From positions 38,720 to 102,719 of the forward strand of contig PACL01000022.1 of assembly GCA_002700095.1 (NCBI GenBank): DNA of 64,000 nt, read 5' to 3'. Each line of letters begins with the position of its first letter. Within the stretch, counting starts at the first letter, position 1. Shown here one piece after another: positions 47,991-57,591 of the stretch. The notes under the pieces were generated by a model. That model saw only the letters and a list, made by a program, of their open reading frames with translations. It did not search any database and was not told the DNA's origin. Position numbers and translations under genes: made by a program. The DNA comes from Fulvimarina sp. (lineage in GTDB: Bacteria; Pseudomonadota; Alphaproteobacteria; Rhizobiales; Rhizobiaceae).

Positions 47991-49274
47991 ATGGACCAGC
48001 ATCTCTCGCCGATCGCTCCCGGCCGCAGCTACTATCAGGACACGGTCGAGCGCCCCCGCCACCCGCGCATGGAAGGCAGCCGCAAGACCGACGTCCTCGT
48101 CGTCGGCGGCGGCTTCACGGGCCTCTCCGCCGCGATCCATCTGGCCCGGGCCGGCGTCGACGTCACCCTCGTCGAGGCCCACCGTTTCGGCGACGGCGCT
48201 TCGGGCAGGAACGGCGGCCAGATGGGCACCGGCCAGCGGATCTGGCCGGGCGAGGTCGAGGCACTGTATGGCTTTGCGCGTTCCAAGGCCCTGTTCGATC
48301 TCGCCGAGGAGGCCAAGGCCCATCTCTTCGAGTTCATCGCCGCCAACGACATCGACGCTGACCTGCGCATGGGCCAGCTGTCGGTCGCCCACAAGCGCAA
48401 ATACCTGCCGGAATACCGCGAGCAGGTGGAGATCCTGAAGACCCGCTACGGCTATGATAGCGTCAGCTTCATGGACGGCGATGAGGCGGGCGAGCGGCTT
48501 GGGTCGAGGCGCTATTTCGGCGGCATCCGCGACACCGGCACCGGCCACGTCAATCCCTTGAAGCTTCTCGTCGGCCTGGCGCGGGTGGCGGCGACGAGCG
48601 GCGCCACCCTGTTCGAGGAGACGAAGATCCTGTCGACGCGCCGCGAGGGCGGACGAACCGTCGCCGTGAGCGAGGCGGGCGAGATCGCCGCCGAGCGCGT
48701 CCTCTACGCGGTCAATGGCTATGGCGCCGGCCTCGACAAGGCGATCGACGCCCATGTCATGCCGATCGGCTCCTTCATCGGCGCCACCGAGCCGCTGCCG
48801 GAAAGTGCCGGCGTGCTGCCCGGCGGGGAAGCCTGCGACGATTCCCGCTTCGTCGTGCGCTATTTCCGCAAGAGCGTCGACAACCGCCTGCTGTTCGGCG
48901 GCCGCGAGGCCTACACCTCGGAGGCAGGCGACATCACCCGCCACATCCGCAAGCAGATCGCCGAGGTCTATCCGCATCTCAAGGACGTCCGCCTCACCCA
49001 CGCCTGGGGCGGCTCGGTCGGCATCACCATGCAGCGCCTGCCCTTCGTGAAGACCCTGGCTCCCGGTGTCACCACCATCGGCGGATTTTCGGGCCACGGC
49101 GTGATGCTGGCCAATTTCGCCGGCCGTCTCTATGCCGAGCGGGTGGCCGGCAACCGCGACCGGCTGGCCGAGTTCGAGGCCCTCGACATTCCCGCCTTCC
49201 CGGGTGGCCAGCGCCTCAGGGCGCCGCTGCTTTTCCTGGCAATGACATGGTTCTCCCTGCGCGACAGATTGTAG
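47991..49274 (+). CDS. puuB: FAD-dependent gamma-glutamylputrescine oxidase-like protein
   Basis: 427-aa DAO-family flavoprotein. N-terminal SPIAPGRSYYQDTVERPRHP is typical of PuuB/OrdL proteins. FAD motif DVLVVGGGFTGLSAAIHLAR, GDGASGRNGGQMGTGQRIWP, VLYAVNGYGAG, and the C-terminal TTIGGFSGHGVMLANFAGRL. It would oxidise gamma-glutamylputrescine with O2 to the aldehyde, NH3 and H2O2. It begins 5 bp after the PuuA-like stop, so both are co-transcribed. Confidence 0.88.
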   Translation: MDQHLSPIAPGRSYYQDTVERPRHPRMEGSRKTDVLVVGGGFTGLSAAIHLARAGVDVTLVEAHRFGDGASGRNGGQMGTGQRIWPGEVEALYGFARSKALFDLAEEAKAHLFEFIAANDIDADLRMGQLSVAHKRKYLPEYREQVEILKTRYGYDSVSFMDGDEAGERLGSRRYFGGIRDTGTGHVNPLKLLVGLARVAATSGATLFEETKILSTRREGGRTVAVSEAGEIAAERVLYAVNGYGAGLDKAIDAHVMPIGSFIGATEPLPESAGVLPGGEACDDSRFVVRYFRKSVDNRLLFGGREAYTSEAGDITRHIRKQIAEVYPHLKDVRLTHAWGGSVGITMQRLPFVKTLAPGVTTIGGFSGHGVMLANFAGRLYAERVAGNRDRLAEFEALDIPAFPGGQRLRAPLLFLAMTWFSLRDRL

Positions 49275-49632
49275 CACGCGCCCTTGGTCGCGGTCGTCCG
49301 GAACGGCCCGTCGTGGTAATCATGGGCGCCGTGTCTTCAAGTCGTGAGTTCGTCAGCTAAAGAGTTTTGTGGCGGTTCGGTATTTTTATCGGCTCACGCG
49401 GCTTATCGCCATGCACTTCGAAGCCATCTGCACCCATTCCGAAGACGGGATGGGGCATGAGCCTCCGATGGGGGCGCCGGACATGGAGGCCGAGGAAAAA
49501 TTTCGCCTTGGCACGCGTCGTGTTCGGCCAGAGATTTCAAATGGGTAATGTCGTTTCGGCACCAGGCGGCCGCGTTTTCCGGATCACTGCGACCCTTGTA
49601 AGTGCATAAAATGACATACAATTCGGATTTCG
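49275..49632. other. Intergenic region upstream of the phytochrome operon
   Basis: 358 bp. The last 80 bases are AT-richer. TTGTAA, 15 bases, then TACAAT (49616-49621) resembles a sigma-70 promoter but would start transcription within about 5-10 bases of the ATG at 49633, giving a nearly leaderless message. No gene is believed here; a minus-strand frame at 49403-49621 has no support. Confidence 0.4.
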
Positions 49633-50283
49633 ATGAACGAAACTGCGGCTTTCACGACCAAGACCATTTCGCCAGAGCGACAGGGCAGGATACCTGACGA
49701 TCTGCGAACCTATCTGCGCGCCCATACCGCAGAAAGTCACGGCCGGCTCGACCGGCGGTTCGAGGCGATCGAATCGCGGCCTAGTCTCGCCGACTATCAC
49801 CGCTTCATCCTGATGAATCTCGTCGCCTATCGCGCTCTCTCGAGCTTCTTCGAGGCGCCGGCGCGCGGCCGCGCGGCCCTGTCGGTCGCGATCGAGGGCA
49901 ATCGCGCGCGGCTGGAGCGCGACGCGTCCGGGATGGATCTTGCCTGCGCGGGCGAGACTGCCTTCGCGCTCGACCCTTTCGGGCCGCCGGAGACGGTCGG
50001 CCTCGCCTATGTGCTCGACGGCTCGAAGCTCGGCGCGCGATTCATTCATCGCCGCCTCGAAAAGGCCGGTCTCTTCGCGCACGGCCAGGGCGCCGCTCAG
50101 CGATATCTGGCGGGGGCCTTCGTCGGCGACGAGCCGCTGGCCGCTGCCGCTGGCGAACCGCTGGCCGACGGCGAGGCTCCGAAGCAGCGGGCGCTGCAGG
50201 CGGCACTCGCGACGTTCGGCTTGTTCGAGCGCTCTCTCGATATCGCCGAAAGGGCGCACGAACGGACGATGCCAGCACGATGA
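49633..50283 (+). CDS. bphO: Biliverdin-producing heme oxygenase
   Basis: 216-aa helical heme oxygenase. It cleaves heme to biliverdin, CO and iron; biliverdin is the chromophore of the phytochrome encoded next. Family marks are LRAHTAESHGRLDRRFEAI with the proximal His, YHRFILMNLVAYRALSSFFE, and the distal-helix glycines in AYVLDGSKLGARFIHRRLE. It belongs to the BphO/HmuO-like short group. Its stop overlaps the phytochrome start (ATGA), indicating translational coupling. No ribosome-binding site is evident before its own ATG. Confidence 0.9.
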   Translation: MNETAAFTTKTISPERQGRIPDDLRTYLRAHTAESHGRLDRRFEAIESRPSLADYHRFILMNLVAYRALSSFFEAPARGRAALSVAIEGNRARLERDASGMDLACAGETAFALDPFGPPETVGLAYVLDGSKLGARFIHRRLEKAGLFAHGQGAAQRYLAGAFVGDEPLAAAAGEPLADGEAPKQRALQAALATFGLFERSLDIAERAHERTMPAR

Positions 50284-52889
50284 ACTATCCCGGTCCCACC
50301 TCCGACCATCTCGACCTGGCGAACTGTGACCGCGAGCCGATCCACATGCTCGGCCGGATCCAGAAATTCGGCTGTCTCGTCGCCATCTCGATGGACTGGA
50401 TCATCCAGCACGTCTCGATCAATACCGGCGGCATCTTCGGGCGTGGGCCCGACGAGCTGCTCGGCGCACCACTCGCCGACATCCTTCCGCCCTCGGCCCT
50501 CCACGCCATCCGCGGCAAGCTCCAGCTCCTGTCGCCGAACGACGGTTCGGAGCGCATCTTCGGGACCGATCTCTTCGAGGACGGCCGACACTTCGACGTC
50601 GCGGTCCACATTTCCGACAATTCGATCGTCATCGAGTTCGAGGCTGCGGACAGCCACTCTGTCGGCAACGGCAATCCCGGCGCGATGATCAAGGCGATGA
50701 TCGCGCGCATCCAGCGCTGCGAGACGAACGAGCTGCTCTACAAGGAGTGCGTTCGCCAGATCCGGACGGTCACCGGCTTCGACCGGGTCATGCTCTACCG
50801 CTTCGCCGAGAGCGGCTCCGGCAACGTCATCGCCGAGTCCCTGAACCGCGGGCTGGAGTCGTTTCTCGGGCTCAACTACCCGGCGACGGACATTCCGCGA
50901 CAGGCCCGGCGTCTCTACCTGAAGAACCGGATCCGCATCATCGCCGATGTCGATGCGCAAGACGTCGACATCGTGCCGCCCACCAACCCCCATGGCGACC
51001 CGCTGGACCTGTCGCTGTCGGTGACCCGGGCCGTCTCGCCGATCCACATCGAATATCTGAAGAACATGGGGGTGAGCGCCTCCTTCTCGATCTCGATTGT
51101 CATCGACGACAAGCTCTGGGGCCTGTTCGCCCTCCACCATTATGCGTCCCGCCATCTCTCCATGGAGATGCGCAGCATGATGGAGCTGTTCGGCCAGATG
51201 ATCTCGCTGGTCATAGAGGGCCGGCTGGCCAAGGACATGCGGCGGCTCGAGGAAGAGGCCCGCGACCTGCACGACCGCGTCGTCGGACGCCTCGTCTCGA
51301 CCTCGCCGACGATGGAAGAGCTCATTGACTTCGCCGAGGAATTCCGCGAGCTGATCCCCTGCGACGGCTTTGCCGTCTGGGCGAAGGATGTCGTGCGCAC
51401 CGTCGGCCACTGCCCCTTTCCCGACGAGATGCCGGGGCTCGCGCGCTTCCTCAACCGGGCTGCCGCGAGCCGGATCTATGCGACGGAGGAGCTGTCGCTC
51501 GTCTATCCCAAGGCGCACGAGTTCCCCGAGCGGGCCGCCGGTCTCCTCGCCATCCCGATCTCGCGCTCGCCCCGCGACTATCTGATGTTCTTCCGCAAGG
51601 AGATCGTCGCGACGGTCACCTGGGCCGGGAGGCCGGACGACAAGCCGATGGAATACGGGCCGAACGGCCCCCGCCTCACCCCGCGCAAGAGCTTCGAGGC
51701 CTGGCAGGAGACGGTGCGCGGCAAGTCGAAGGCGTGGTCGGTGTCGGACATGAAGGCGGCCGAAGCGCTGCGGGTCTCGATCCTCGAGGTGCTCCTGCGC
51801 TTCAACGAGGAGAGCGAGCGCCAGAAGCAGCGGGCCACCCAGAATCAGGAACTGCTGATCGCCGAGCTGAACCACCGGGTCCGCAACATCCTCAGCCTGA
51901 TGCGGGCGCTGGTCGTCCAGAGCCGGGCCGGTGCCAAGACGATCGACGAGTTCTCGGCGATCATCGGCGGGCGGATCCAGGCGCTGGCGCGTGCCCACGA
52001 CCAGATCACCAACGACAACTACCAGCCCCAGAGCCTGCGCGCGATCATCCAGACGGAGATCGAGGCCTATATCGGCCACAAGGTGAGCCGCGTGCGCCTC
52101 GACGGTCCGCCGGTGCTCGTCGATGCCAAGGCTTTTTCGACGCTGGCGCTGGTCTTCCACGAGATGGTGACCAATTCCGCCAAGTACGGAGCCCTGTCCG
52201 ATTCCCGTGGAACGGTCACCGTCACCTGGCAGGTCGACCAGAACGAAAGCTGCGAGATCGGCTGGCGCGAGAGCGACGGTCCGCCCGTGCAGCCGCCGAC
52301 CCGGCGCGGCTTCGGCAGCACCATCATCGAACGGTCGATCCCGCACGATCTGGGCGGCGAGGTCTCGGTCGACTATCATCTGACCGGCGTTCGCGCCCGC
52401 TTCCTTCTGCCGCCGCAGGTCTTCTGGCTGGACGAGGAAATCCAGGCGAAGGCCGACAACCACTCCAGAGAAGGCGCCCCCGTGAGCTTAGAAGCGGCCG
52501 AGACTGCCAGCCTTTCCCGCCTCGGCGGCAAGTGCTGCCTCGTCGTCGAGGACAACATGATCATCTCCCTCGACGCCGAGCAGATGCTGCTCGATAACGG
52601 CGCCGAACGGGTCCTTACCGCCATGAGCGTCAGCGAGTCGCGGCGGATCGTCGAGAGCGAGGCGGTGGACGTCGCGCTGCTCGACGTCAATCTCGGCAGC
52701 GAGACGAGCTTCGCGCTGGTGCCGACGCTGCAGGAACGGGGCGTGCCCTTCGTCTTCGTCACGGGCTATGGCGAAAAGCTCGAAATGCCGGACACCGTCG
52801 ACGCTGGGGTCGAGGCGATCAAGAAGCCGTACGCCACCGACCAGCTGATCGCCGCGCTCGAACGGGCCCTTGCCCGAAAGGCCGTCTGA
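50280..52889 (+). CDS. bphP: Bacteriophytochrome HWE histidine kinase with C-terminal receiver
   Basis: 869-aa red/far-red photoreceptor. PAS (about 10-120) with biliverdin-binding Cys 16 in LANCDREPIHMLGRIQ; GAF (about 145-310) with PATDIP at 201-206 (PASDIP motif, Asp 204) and His 256; PHY (about 330-500) with tongue motifs WAGRP (448-452) and PRKSF (468-472). HWE kinase: phospho-His 532 in AELNHRVRNIL, N-box Asn 632, and the diagnostic WRE at 662-664. Receiver (752-862) with phospho-acceptor Asp 802, Thr 828 and Lys 849. All key residues are present, so an active kinase with an attached receiver is expected. Downstream target unknown. Confidence 0.95.
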   Translation: MNYPGPTSDHLDLANCDREPIHMLGRIQKFGCLVAISMDWIIQHVSINTGGIFGRGPDELLGAPLADILPPSALHAIRGKLQLLSPNDGSERIFGTDLFEDGRHFDVAVHISDNSIVIEFEAADSHSVGNGNPGAMIKAMIARIQRCETNELLYKECVRQIRTVTGFDRVMLYRFAESGSGNVIAESLNRGLESFLGLNYPATDIPRQARRLYLKNRIRIIADVDAQDVDIVPPTNPHGDPLDLSLSVTRAVSPIHIEYLKNMGVSASFSISIVIDDKLWGLFALHHYASRHLSMEMRSMMELFGQMISLVIEGRLAKDMRRLEEEARDLHDRVVGRLVSTSPTMEELIDFAEEFRELIPCDGFAVWAKDVVRTVGHCPFPDEMPGLARFLNRAAASRIYATEELSLVYPKAHEFPERAAGLLAIPISRSPRDYLMFFRKEIVATVTWAGRPDDKPMEYGPNGPRLTPRKSFEAWQETVRGKSKAWSVSDMKAAEALRVSILEVLLRFNEESERQKQRATQNQELLIAELNHRVRNILSLMRALVVQSRAGAKTIDEFSAIIGGRIQALARAHDQITNDNYQPQSLRAIIQTEIEAYIGHKVSRVRLDGPPVLVDAKAFSTLALVFHEMVTNSAKYGALSDSRGTVTVTWQVDQNESCEIGWRESDGPPVQPPTRRGFGSTIIERSIPHDLGGEVSVDYHLTGVRARFLLPPQVFWLDEEIQAKADNHSREGAPVSLEAAETASLSRLGGKCCLVVEDNMIISLDAEQMLLDNGAERVLTAMSVSESRRIVESEAVDVALLDVNLGSETSFALVPTLQERGVPFVFVTGYGEKLEMPDTVDAGVEAIKKPYATDQLIAALERALARKAV

Positions 52890-53026
52890 CGGTCGGCGAG
52901 CCGGGTCCGCGCGCGGCATTCCGGAAGACGCTTGCACCCGGCACCGGGCGCGGTAGGTTCCAGGAGGGCGTCGGGCGATCCCAGACCCTGCGCCCGAGAC
53001 GGGGCGCCGGCGCTGCCGGAGATTTC

Positions 53027-53044
53027 TTATTCCCACTGGAATAA
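53027..53044. promoter_or_regulatory. Perfect palindrome upstream of zwf
   Basis: TTATTCC-cact-GGAATAA, a 7-bp perfect inverted repeat in an AT-rich patch 94 bp before the zwf start. It does not match the HexR consensus. Likely operator of the zwf-pgl-edd operon; the regulator is not identifiable here. Confidence 0.5.
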
Positions 53045-53137
53045 TTCAATCGATTAGACTAGAGCGTCGCCTCGGAGCGAGTGCGGCCCCGCCGACGACG
53101 AGGCCGCAAGGCGCTGAAAACCGATCAGGAGTGAGCG

Positions 53138-54616
53138 ATGTCCAGCCAGATTATTCCGGTGGAACCGTTCGACTACGTCGTCTTCGGCGGCAATGGCGAC
53201 CTGGCCGAGCGCAAGCTGCTCCCGGCGCTCTACCACCGCGACCATGACGGCCAGATTCCCGGCGAGTCGCGCATCATCGGCGCCTCGCGTTCGGATCTGT
53301 CCGACGAGGCCTTCCGCGAATTCGCCCGCGCGGCGCTGACCAAGCACGTCAAGCCGGAGGACATCCACGAGGTGTCGCTCGGCCGCTTCATCTCGCGGCT
53401 GCACTACCGCACCATCGACGCCCAGGCCGACGGCGGCTGGGACGAACTGCGCGCCCTCCTCGACGAGGCGGACAACGAGCGCATCCGCGCCTTCTACCTC
53501 GCCGTCGGCCCGTCGCTCTTTGCCCCGATCGCCGAGCGGATCAGCGGCAAGGGCCTCGCCAACGAACACTCTCGCCTCGTCGTCGAGAAGCCCGTCGGCC
53601 GCGACCTCGATTCGGCCCGCGCCCTGAACGAGACCATCGGCCGGCACTTCCGCGAAGACCAGATCTTCCGCATCGATCACTATCTCGGCAAGGAGACGGT
53701 GCAGAACCTGATGGCGCTGCGCTTTGCCAACGCCCTCTACGAGCCGGTCTGGAACTCGACCCATGTCGACCATGTACAGATCACCGTGGCCGAGGAGGTC
53801 GGCCTCGAGGGCCGCGCCGGCTATTACGACAAGGCCGGCGCCCTGCGCGACATGGTGCAGAACCACATCGTCCAGCTGATGTGCCTCGTCGCCCTCGAGC
53901 CGCCCTCGGCGCTCGATGCCGACGCGCTGCGCGACGAGAAGCTGAAGGTGCTCCGGGCGCTGAAGAAGATCGACGACACCAATGTCGAGAGCCGCACCGT
54001 GCGCGGCCAGTACAAGGCCGGCGCCTCGGGCGGCGCGGCGGTGAAGAGCTATCTCGACGATCTCGGCAACGGCGACAGCGACACCGAGACCTTCGTCGCC
54101 ATCAAGGCCGAGATCGGCAACTGGCGCTGGGCCGGCGTGCCCTTCTACCTGCGCACCGGCAAGCGCCTGTCCCAGCGCATGTCGGAGATCGTCGTCACCT
54201 TCCGGCCGATCCCCCACAACATCTTCGAGAACGCCGCCGGCAACATCGCCCAGAACCAGCTGGTGATGCGACTGCAGCCCGACGAGGGCGTCAAGCAGTG
54301 GCTGATGATCAAGGACCCCGGCCCCGGCGGCATGCGCCTGCGCCACGTACCGCTCGACATGACCTTCGCCCAGTCCTTCCGCAGCCGCAATCCGGACGCC
54401 TACGAGCGCCTCTTGATGGACGTCATCCGCGGCAACCAGACCCTGTTCATGCGCCGTGACGAGGTCGAGGCGGCCTGGGAGTGGATCGATCCGATCCTGA
54501 AGTCCTGGGACGCCAAGTCGGTCAAGCCCCAGGGCTACACCGCCGGCACCTGGGGACCCTCCGCGTCCGTCGCGCTGATCGAGCGGGACGGGCGAACCTG
54601 GCACGAGCCGGACTGA
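53138..54616 (+). CDS. zwf: Glucose-6-phosphate 1-dehydrogenase
   Basis: 492-aa enzyme oxidising glucose-6-phosphate to 6-phosphogluconolactone with NADP or NAD. Motifs: YVVFGGNGDLAERKLLPALY for the cofactor, VVEKPVGRDLDSARALN, and the active-site stretch RIDHYLGKETVQNLMALRF with the catalytic His. Also WAGVPFYLRTGKRLSQRM and the C-terminal YTAGTWGP. First gene of zwf-pgl-edd, feeding the Entner-Doudoroff and pentose phosphate routes. Confidence 0.97.
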   Translation: MSSQIIPVEPFDYVVFGGNGDLAERKLLPALYHRDHDGQIPGESRIIGASRSDLSDEAFREFARAALTKHVKPEDIHEVSLGRFISRLHYRTIDAQADGGWDELRALLDEADNERIRAFYLAVGPSLFAPIAERISGKGLANEHSRLVVEKPVGRDLDSARALNETIGRHFREDQIFRIDHYLGKETVQNLMALRFANALYEPVWNSTHVDHVQITVAEEVGLEGRAGYYDKAGALRDMVQNHIVQLMCLVALEPPSALDADALRDEKLKVLRALKKIDDTNVESRTVRGQYKAGASGGAAVKSYLDDLGNGDSDTETFVAIKAEIGNWRWAGVPFYLRTGKRLSQRMSEIVVTFRPIPHNIFENAAGNIAQNQLVMRLQPDEGVKQWLMIKDPGPGGMRLRHVPLDMTFAQSFRSRNPDAYERLLMDVIRGNQTLFMRRDEVEAAWEWIDPILKSWDAKSVKPQGYTAGTWGPSASVALIERDGRTWHEPD

Positions 54617-54703
54617 GATTGCCGGAATTCCTGCCGGCGACGCGGCGCCCCAAGGGCGGCAACGTCGCCGGGACAGGCAGACAACAAAGGATCGGGCCGA
54701 CCC

Positions 54704-55408
54704 ATGAGCGAGCCGGTGTTCCATCGCTATGACAGCCGCGAAGCGCTGGCCGAGGCGCTCGCCTCGGGCGTCGCGGCGGTGCTCGCCGGCGCCATCGCCA
54801 CGGTGGGAGAGGCCCGCCTCGCGGTCTCCGGCGGCTCGACCCCGAAGCGCTTCTTCGACAGGCTTGCCAAGGCCGAAATCGACTGGGCGAACGTGACGGT
54901 CATGCTCGTCGACGAGCGCTGGGTCCCGGAAGACAGCGAGCGCTCCAACGCCGCCATGCTGCGTGCGCATCTTCTGACGGGCCCCGCCGCGGCCGCGCAT
55001 TTCGTGCCCTTCTACGAGCCGAGCGACATGCCGGAAGAGGTGCTCGAGACGCTCAACGACCGGTTCCAGCCGATGGGCCGCCGGTTCGATGCGGCGATCC
55101 TCGGCATGGGAGCCGACGGCCACACCGCGTCGTGGTTCCCGAACGCGCCCGGGCTTTCCGCCTGCCTCGACCCGGAAACCGCCGACGCCGTCGCCATCGT
55201 GCATCCCAGCGACGCGAACGAGCCGCGGGTCACGCTGACCCTTCCGCCGATCCTCGATGCGCGGTTTCTCGCCCTCCATATCGAGGGCGAGGAGAAGCGT
55301 GCCGCGCTGGAGAAGGCGAGGGCCGAAGGCGCGGTCGAGGACATGCCCGTCCGCGCCGTCCTCAGGGCCGGTCGCGAGGAGCCGCTCGCCATCTTCTGGG
55401 CGCCCTGA
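54704..55408 (+). CDS. pgl: 6-phosphogluconolactonase
   Basis: 234-aa enzyme hydrolysing 6-phosphogluconolactone to 6-phosphogluconate. NagB-like fold with LAVSGGSTPKRFFDRLAKAE, VMLVDERWVPEDSERSN and the active-site ILGMGADGHTASWFPNAPGL. Second gene of the operon, 87 bp after zwf and 126 bp before edd. Confidence 0.96.
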   Translation: MSEPVFHRYDSREALAEALASGVAAVLAGAIATVGEARLAVSGGSTPKRFFDRLAKAEIDWANVTVMLVDERWVPEDSERSNAAMLRAHLLTGPAAAAHFVPFYEPSDMPEEVLETLNDRFQPMGRRFDAAILGMGADGHTASWFPNAPGLSACLDPETADAVAIVHPSDANEPRVTLTLPPILDARFLALHIEGEEKRAALEKARAEGAVEDMPVRAVLRAGREEPLAIFWAP

Positions 55409-55534
55409 CGGGACACGCTGACGACATGGCGGCGCGCCGCCGCAAGACTTCGAGACCTCGGCCGGACCATTCGGCCGTTTCATCGTTCGACGTTCGAACT
55501 TTCGCCTTTCCATGATTCGACAAGGGGCCGTAGG

Positions 55535-57352
55535 ATGACTGCAGACCGCCGCATCGAAGAGATCACGACCCGCATCCGCGAGCGCTCGGCGCCGACGCGC
55601 GAGCCCTATCTCGCCCGGATCCGCGCCAAGGGCGCCGAAGGGCCGAAGCGTTCCACGCTCACCTGCGGCAACCTCGCCCATGGCTTCGCCGCCTGCGGTC
55701 CCCTCGACAAGCAGCGGCTTTCCGACGGCGAGACGCCCAATCTCGGCATCATCACCGCCTATAACGACATGCTGTCGGCCCACCAGCCCTTCGAGCGCTA
55801 CCCGGAGCTGATCCGTGAGGCGGCACGCGAGGTCGGCGGCACGGCGCAGGTCGCCTCGGGCGTTCCGGCGATGTGCGACGGCGTCACGCAAGGCCAGACC
55901 GGCATGGAGCTGTCGCTGTTCTCGCGCGACGTCATCGCCATGGCGACGGCGGTCGGCCTGTCACACGACATGTTCGACGCGGCCGTCTATCTCGGCGTCT
56001 GCGACAAGATCGTGCCGGGCCTCACCATCGCCGCGCTCACCTTCGGCCATCTGCCGGCGATCTTCATTCCCGCCGGACCGATGACCTCGGGCCTTCCCAA
56101 CGACGAGAAAAGCCGCATCCGCCAGCTCTATGCCGAGGGCAAGGTCGGGCGCGACGAACTCCTCAAGGCGGAATCGGCCTCCTATCACGGCCCCGGCACC
56201 TGCACCTTCTACGGCACCGCCAACTCCAACCAGATGCTGATGGAGATCATGGGCCTGCACACGCCGGGCTCGTCCTTCGTCAATCCGAACACGCCGCTGC
56301 GTGACGCGCTGACCAAGGAAGCGACCAAGCGGGCGCTGGCGATCACCGCGCTCGGCAACGAATACACCCCAGCCGGCCTCGTCGTCGACGAGCGCGCCGT
56401 GGTCAACGGCGTCGTCGGCCTCCACGCCACCGGCGGCTCGACCAATCACACCATGCATCTCGTCGCCATGGCCGCGGCGGCGGGCATCAAGCTGACCTGG
56501 CAGGACATTTCCGACCTTTCCGACATCACGCCGCTCCTCGCCCGGGTCTATCCGAACGGGCTTGCCGACGTGAACCACTTCAACGCCGCCGGCGGCATGG
56601 GCTTCCTGATCCGCGAGCTTCTGGATCGCGGCCTCCTGCACGAGGACGTGCGGACCGCCTGGGGCCGGGGCCTGCGCGCCTACGCCATCGAGGCGAAGCT
56701 CTCTGCGGACGGCGAACAGGTGGTGCGCCACGATGCGCCGAAGGAAAGCGGCGATCCCAAGGTGCTGACGACATCCGACAAGCCGTTCTCCTCGAATGGC
56801 GGCCTCAGAATGCTGAAGGGCAATCTCGGCAAGGCGGTGATCAAGGTCTCCGCCGTCAAGCCGGAGCGCCGCGTCGTCGAGGCCCCGGCGAAGATCTTCC
56901 ACGACCAGAACGAATTGAAGGTGGCCTTCGACGCCGGCGAGCTCGACTGCGACTTCGTCGCCGTCGTCAGGTTCCAGGGGCCGAAGTCGAACGGCATGCC
57001 GGAACTCCACAAGCTGACGCCGCTCCTCGGCGTCCTGCAGGATCGCGGCCACAAGGTCGCCCTCGTCACCGACGGGCGGATGTCCGGGGCGTCGGGCAAG
57101 GTGCCGGCGGCGATCCACGTCACCCCCGAGGCCAAGACCGGCGGCCCGATCGCGCGGGTCCAGGACGGCGACATCATCCGCCTCGACGGCGAGACCGGGA
57201 CGCTGGAAGTCCTGGTCGACAATGCCACCCTCGATGCCCGCACGCCGGAGATGCCGGACCTTTCCGGCAACGAGTTCGGCTTGGGCCGCGAACTCTTCGC
57301 CGCCTTCCGCTCGGCCGTCGGCGACGCGGAGACCGGCGCCAGCGTGTTCTGA
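55535..57352 (+). CDS. edd: Phosphogluconate dehydratase
   Basis: 605-aa Fe-S enzyme of the IlvD/Edd family, converting 6-phosphogluconate to KDPG, the defining Entner-Doudoroff step. Motifs: [60 protein letters not shown], the cluster-ligand region [40 protein letters not shown], and [20 protein letters not shown]. Full length. The aldolase gene eda is not adjacent; a TPP riboswitch follows. Confidence 0.97.
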   Translation: MTADRRIEEITTRIRERSAPTREPYLARIRAKGAEGPKRSTLTCGNLAHGFAACGPLDKQRLSDGETPNLGIITAYNDMLSAHQPFERYPELIREAAREVGGTAQVASGVPAMCDGVTQGQTGMELSLFSRDVIAMATAVGLSHDMFDAAVYLGVCDKIVPGLTIAALTFGHLPAIFIPAGPMTSGLPNDEKSRIRQLYAEGKVGRDELLKAESASYHGPGTCTFYGTANSNQMLMEIMGLHTPGSSFVNPNTPLRDALTKEATKRALAITALGNEYTPAGLVVDERAVVNGVVGLHATGGSTNHTMHLVAMAAAAGIKLTWQDISDLSDITPLLARVYPNGLADVNHFNAAGGMGFLIRELLDRGLLHEDVRTAWGRGLRAYAIEAKLSADGEQVVRHDAPKESGDPKVLTTSDKPFSSNGGLRMLKGNLGKAVIKVSAVKPERRVVEAPAKIFHDQNELKVAFDAGELDCDFVAVVRFQGPKSNGMPELHKLTPLLGVLQDRGHKVALVTDGRMSGASGKVPAAIHVTPEAKTGGPIARVQDGDIIRLDGETGTLEVLVDNATLDARTPEMPDLSGNEFGLGRELFAAFRSAVGDAETGASVF

Positions 57353-57444
57353 GCAGGGGCGTCACGTCGCCCCGGACGGTCCGACACCACGCCGGACCCC
57401 AACCCCTTGCAATCGTGGCGCCAACCGTTACCTTCCAGCCCAGC

Positions 57445-57525
57445 TCACACGGGGTGCCGAAAGGCTGAGAGGCGAGAAGCCAACCCGTCGAACCTGATCC
57501 GGATCATGCCGGCGGAGGGATTGCG
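57445..57525 (+). promoter_or_regulatory. TPP riboswitch (THI box)
   Basis: The conserved core is intact: CGGGGTGCC, then GGCTGAGA, a variable hairpin, ACCCGTCGAACCTGATCC and GGATCATGCCGGCGGAGGGA. These are the pyrimidine and pyrophosphate sensor helices. It lies 66 bp before thiB. No terminator hairpin with a T tract follows, so control of translation or of Rho-dependent termination is more likely than intrinsic attenuation. Confidence 0.95.
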
Positions 57526-57591
57526 GGCGCGGCCGGATCTTGAAGAAGGCGCGACCGATCTCCCCGACGCCGGCGAGACGAAAGCCCGCCG

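Noticed and set aside
49403..49621. 72-codon minus-strand frame upstream of heme oxygenase
   Set aside because: No ribosome-binding site, would need a promoter inside the heme oxygenase gene, and no recognisable product.
53054..55891. 945-codon minus-strand open frame opposite zwf and pgl
   Set aside because: Shadow of the Entner-Doudoroff operon, without domain or ribosome-binding evidence.
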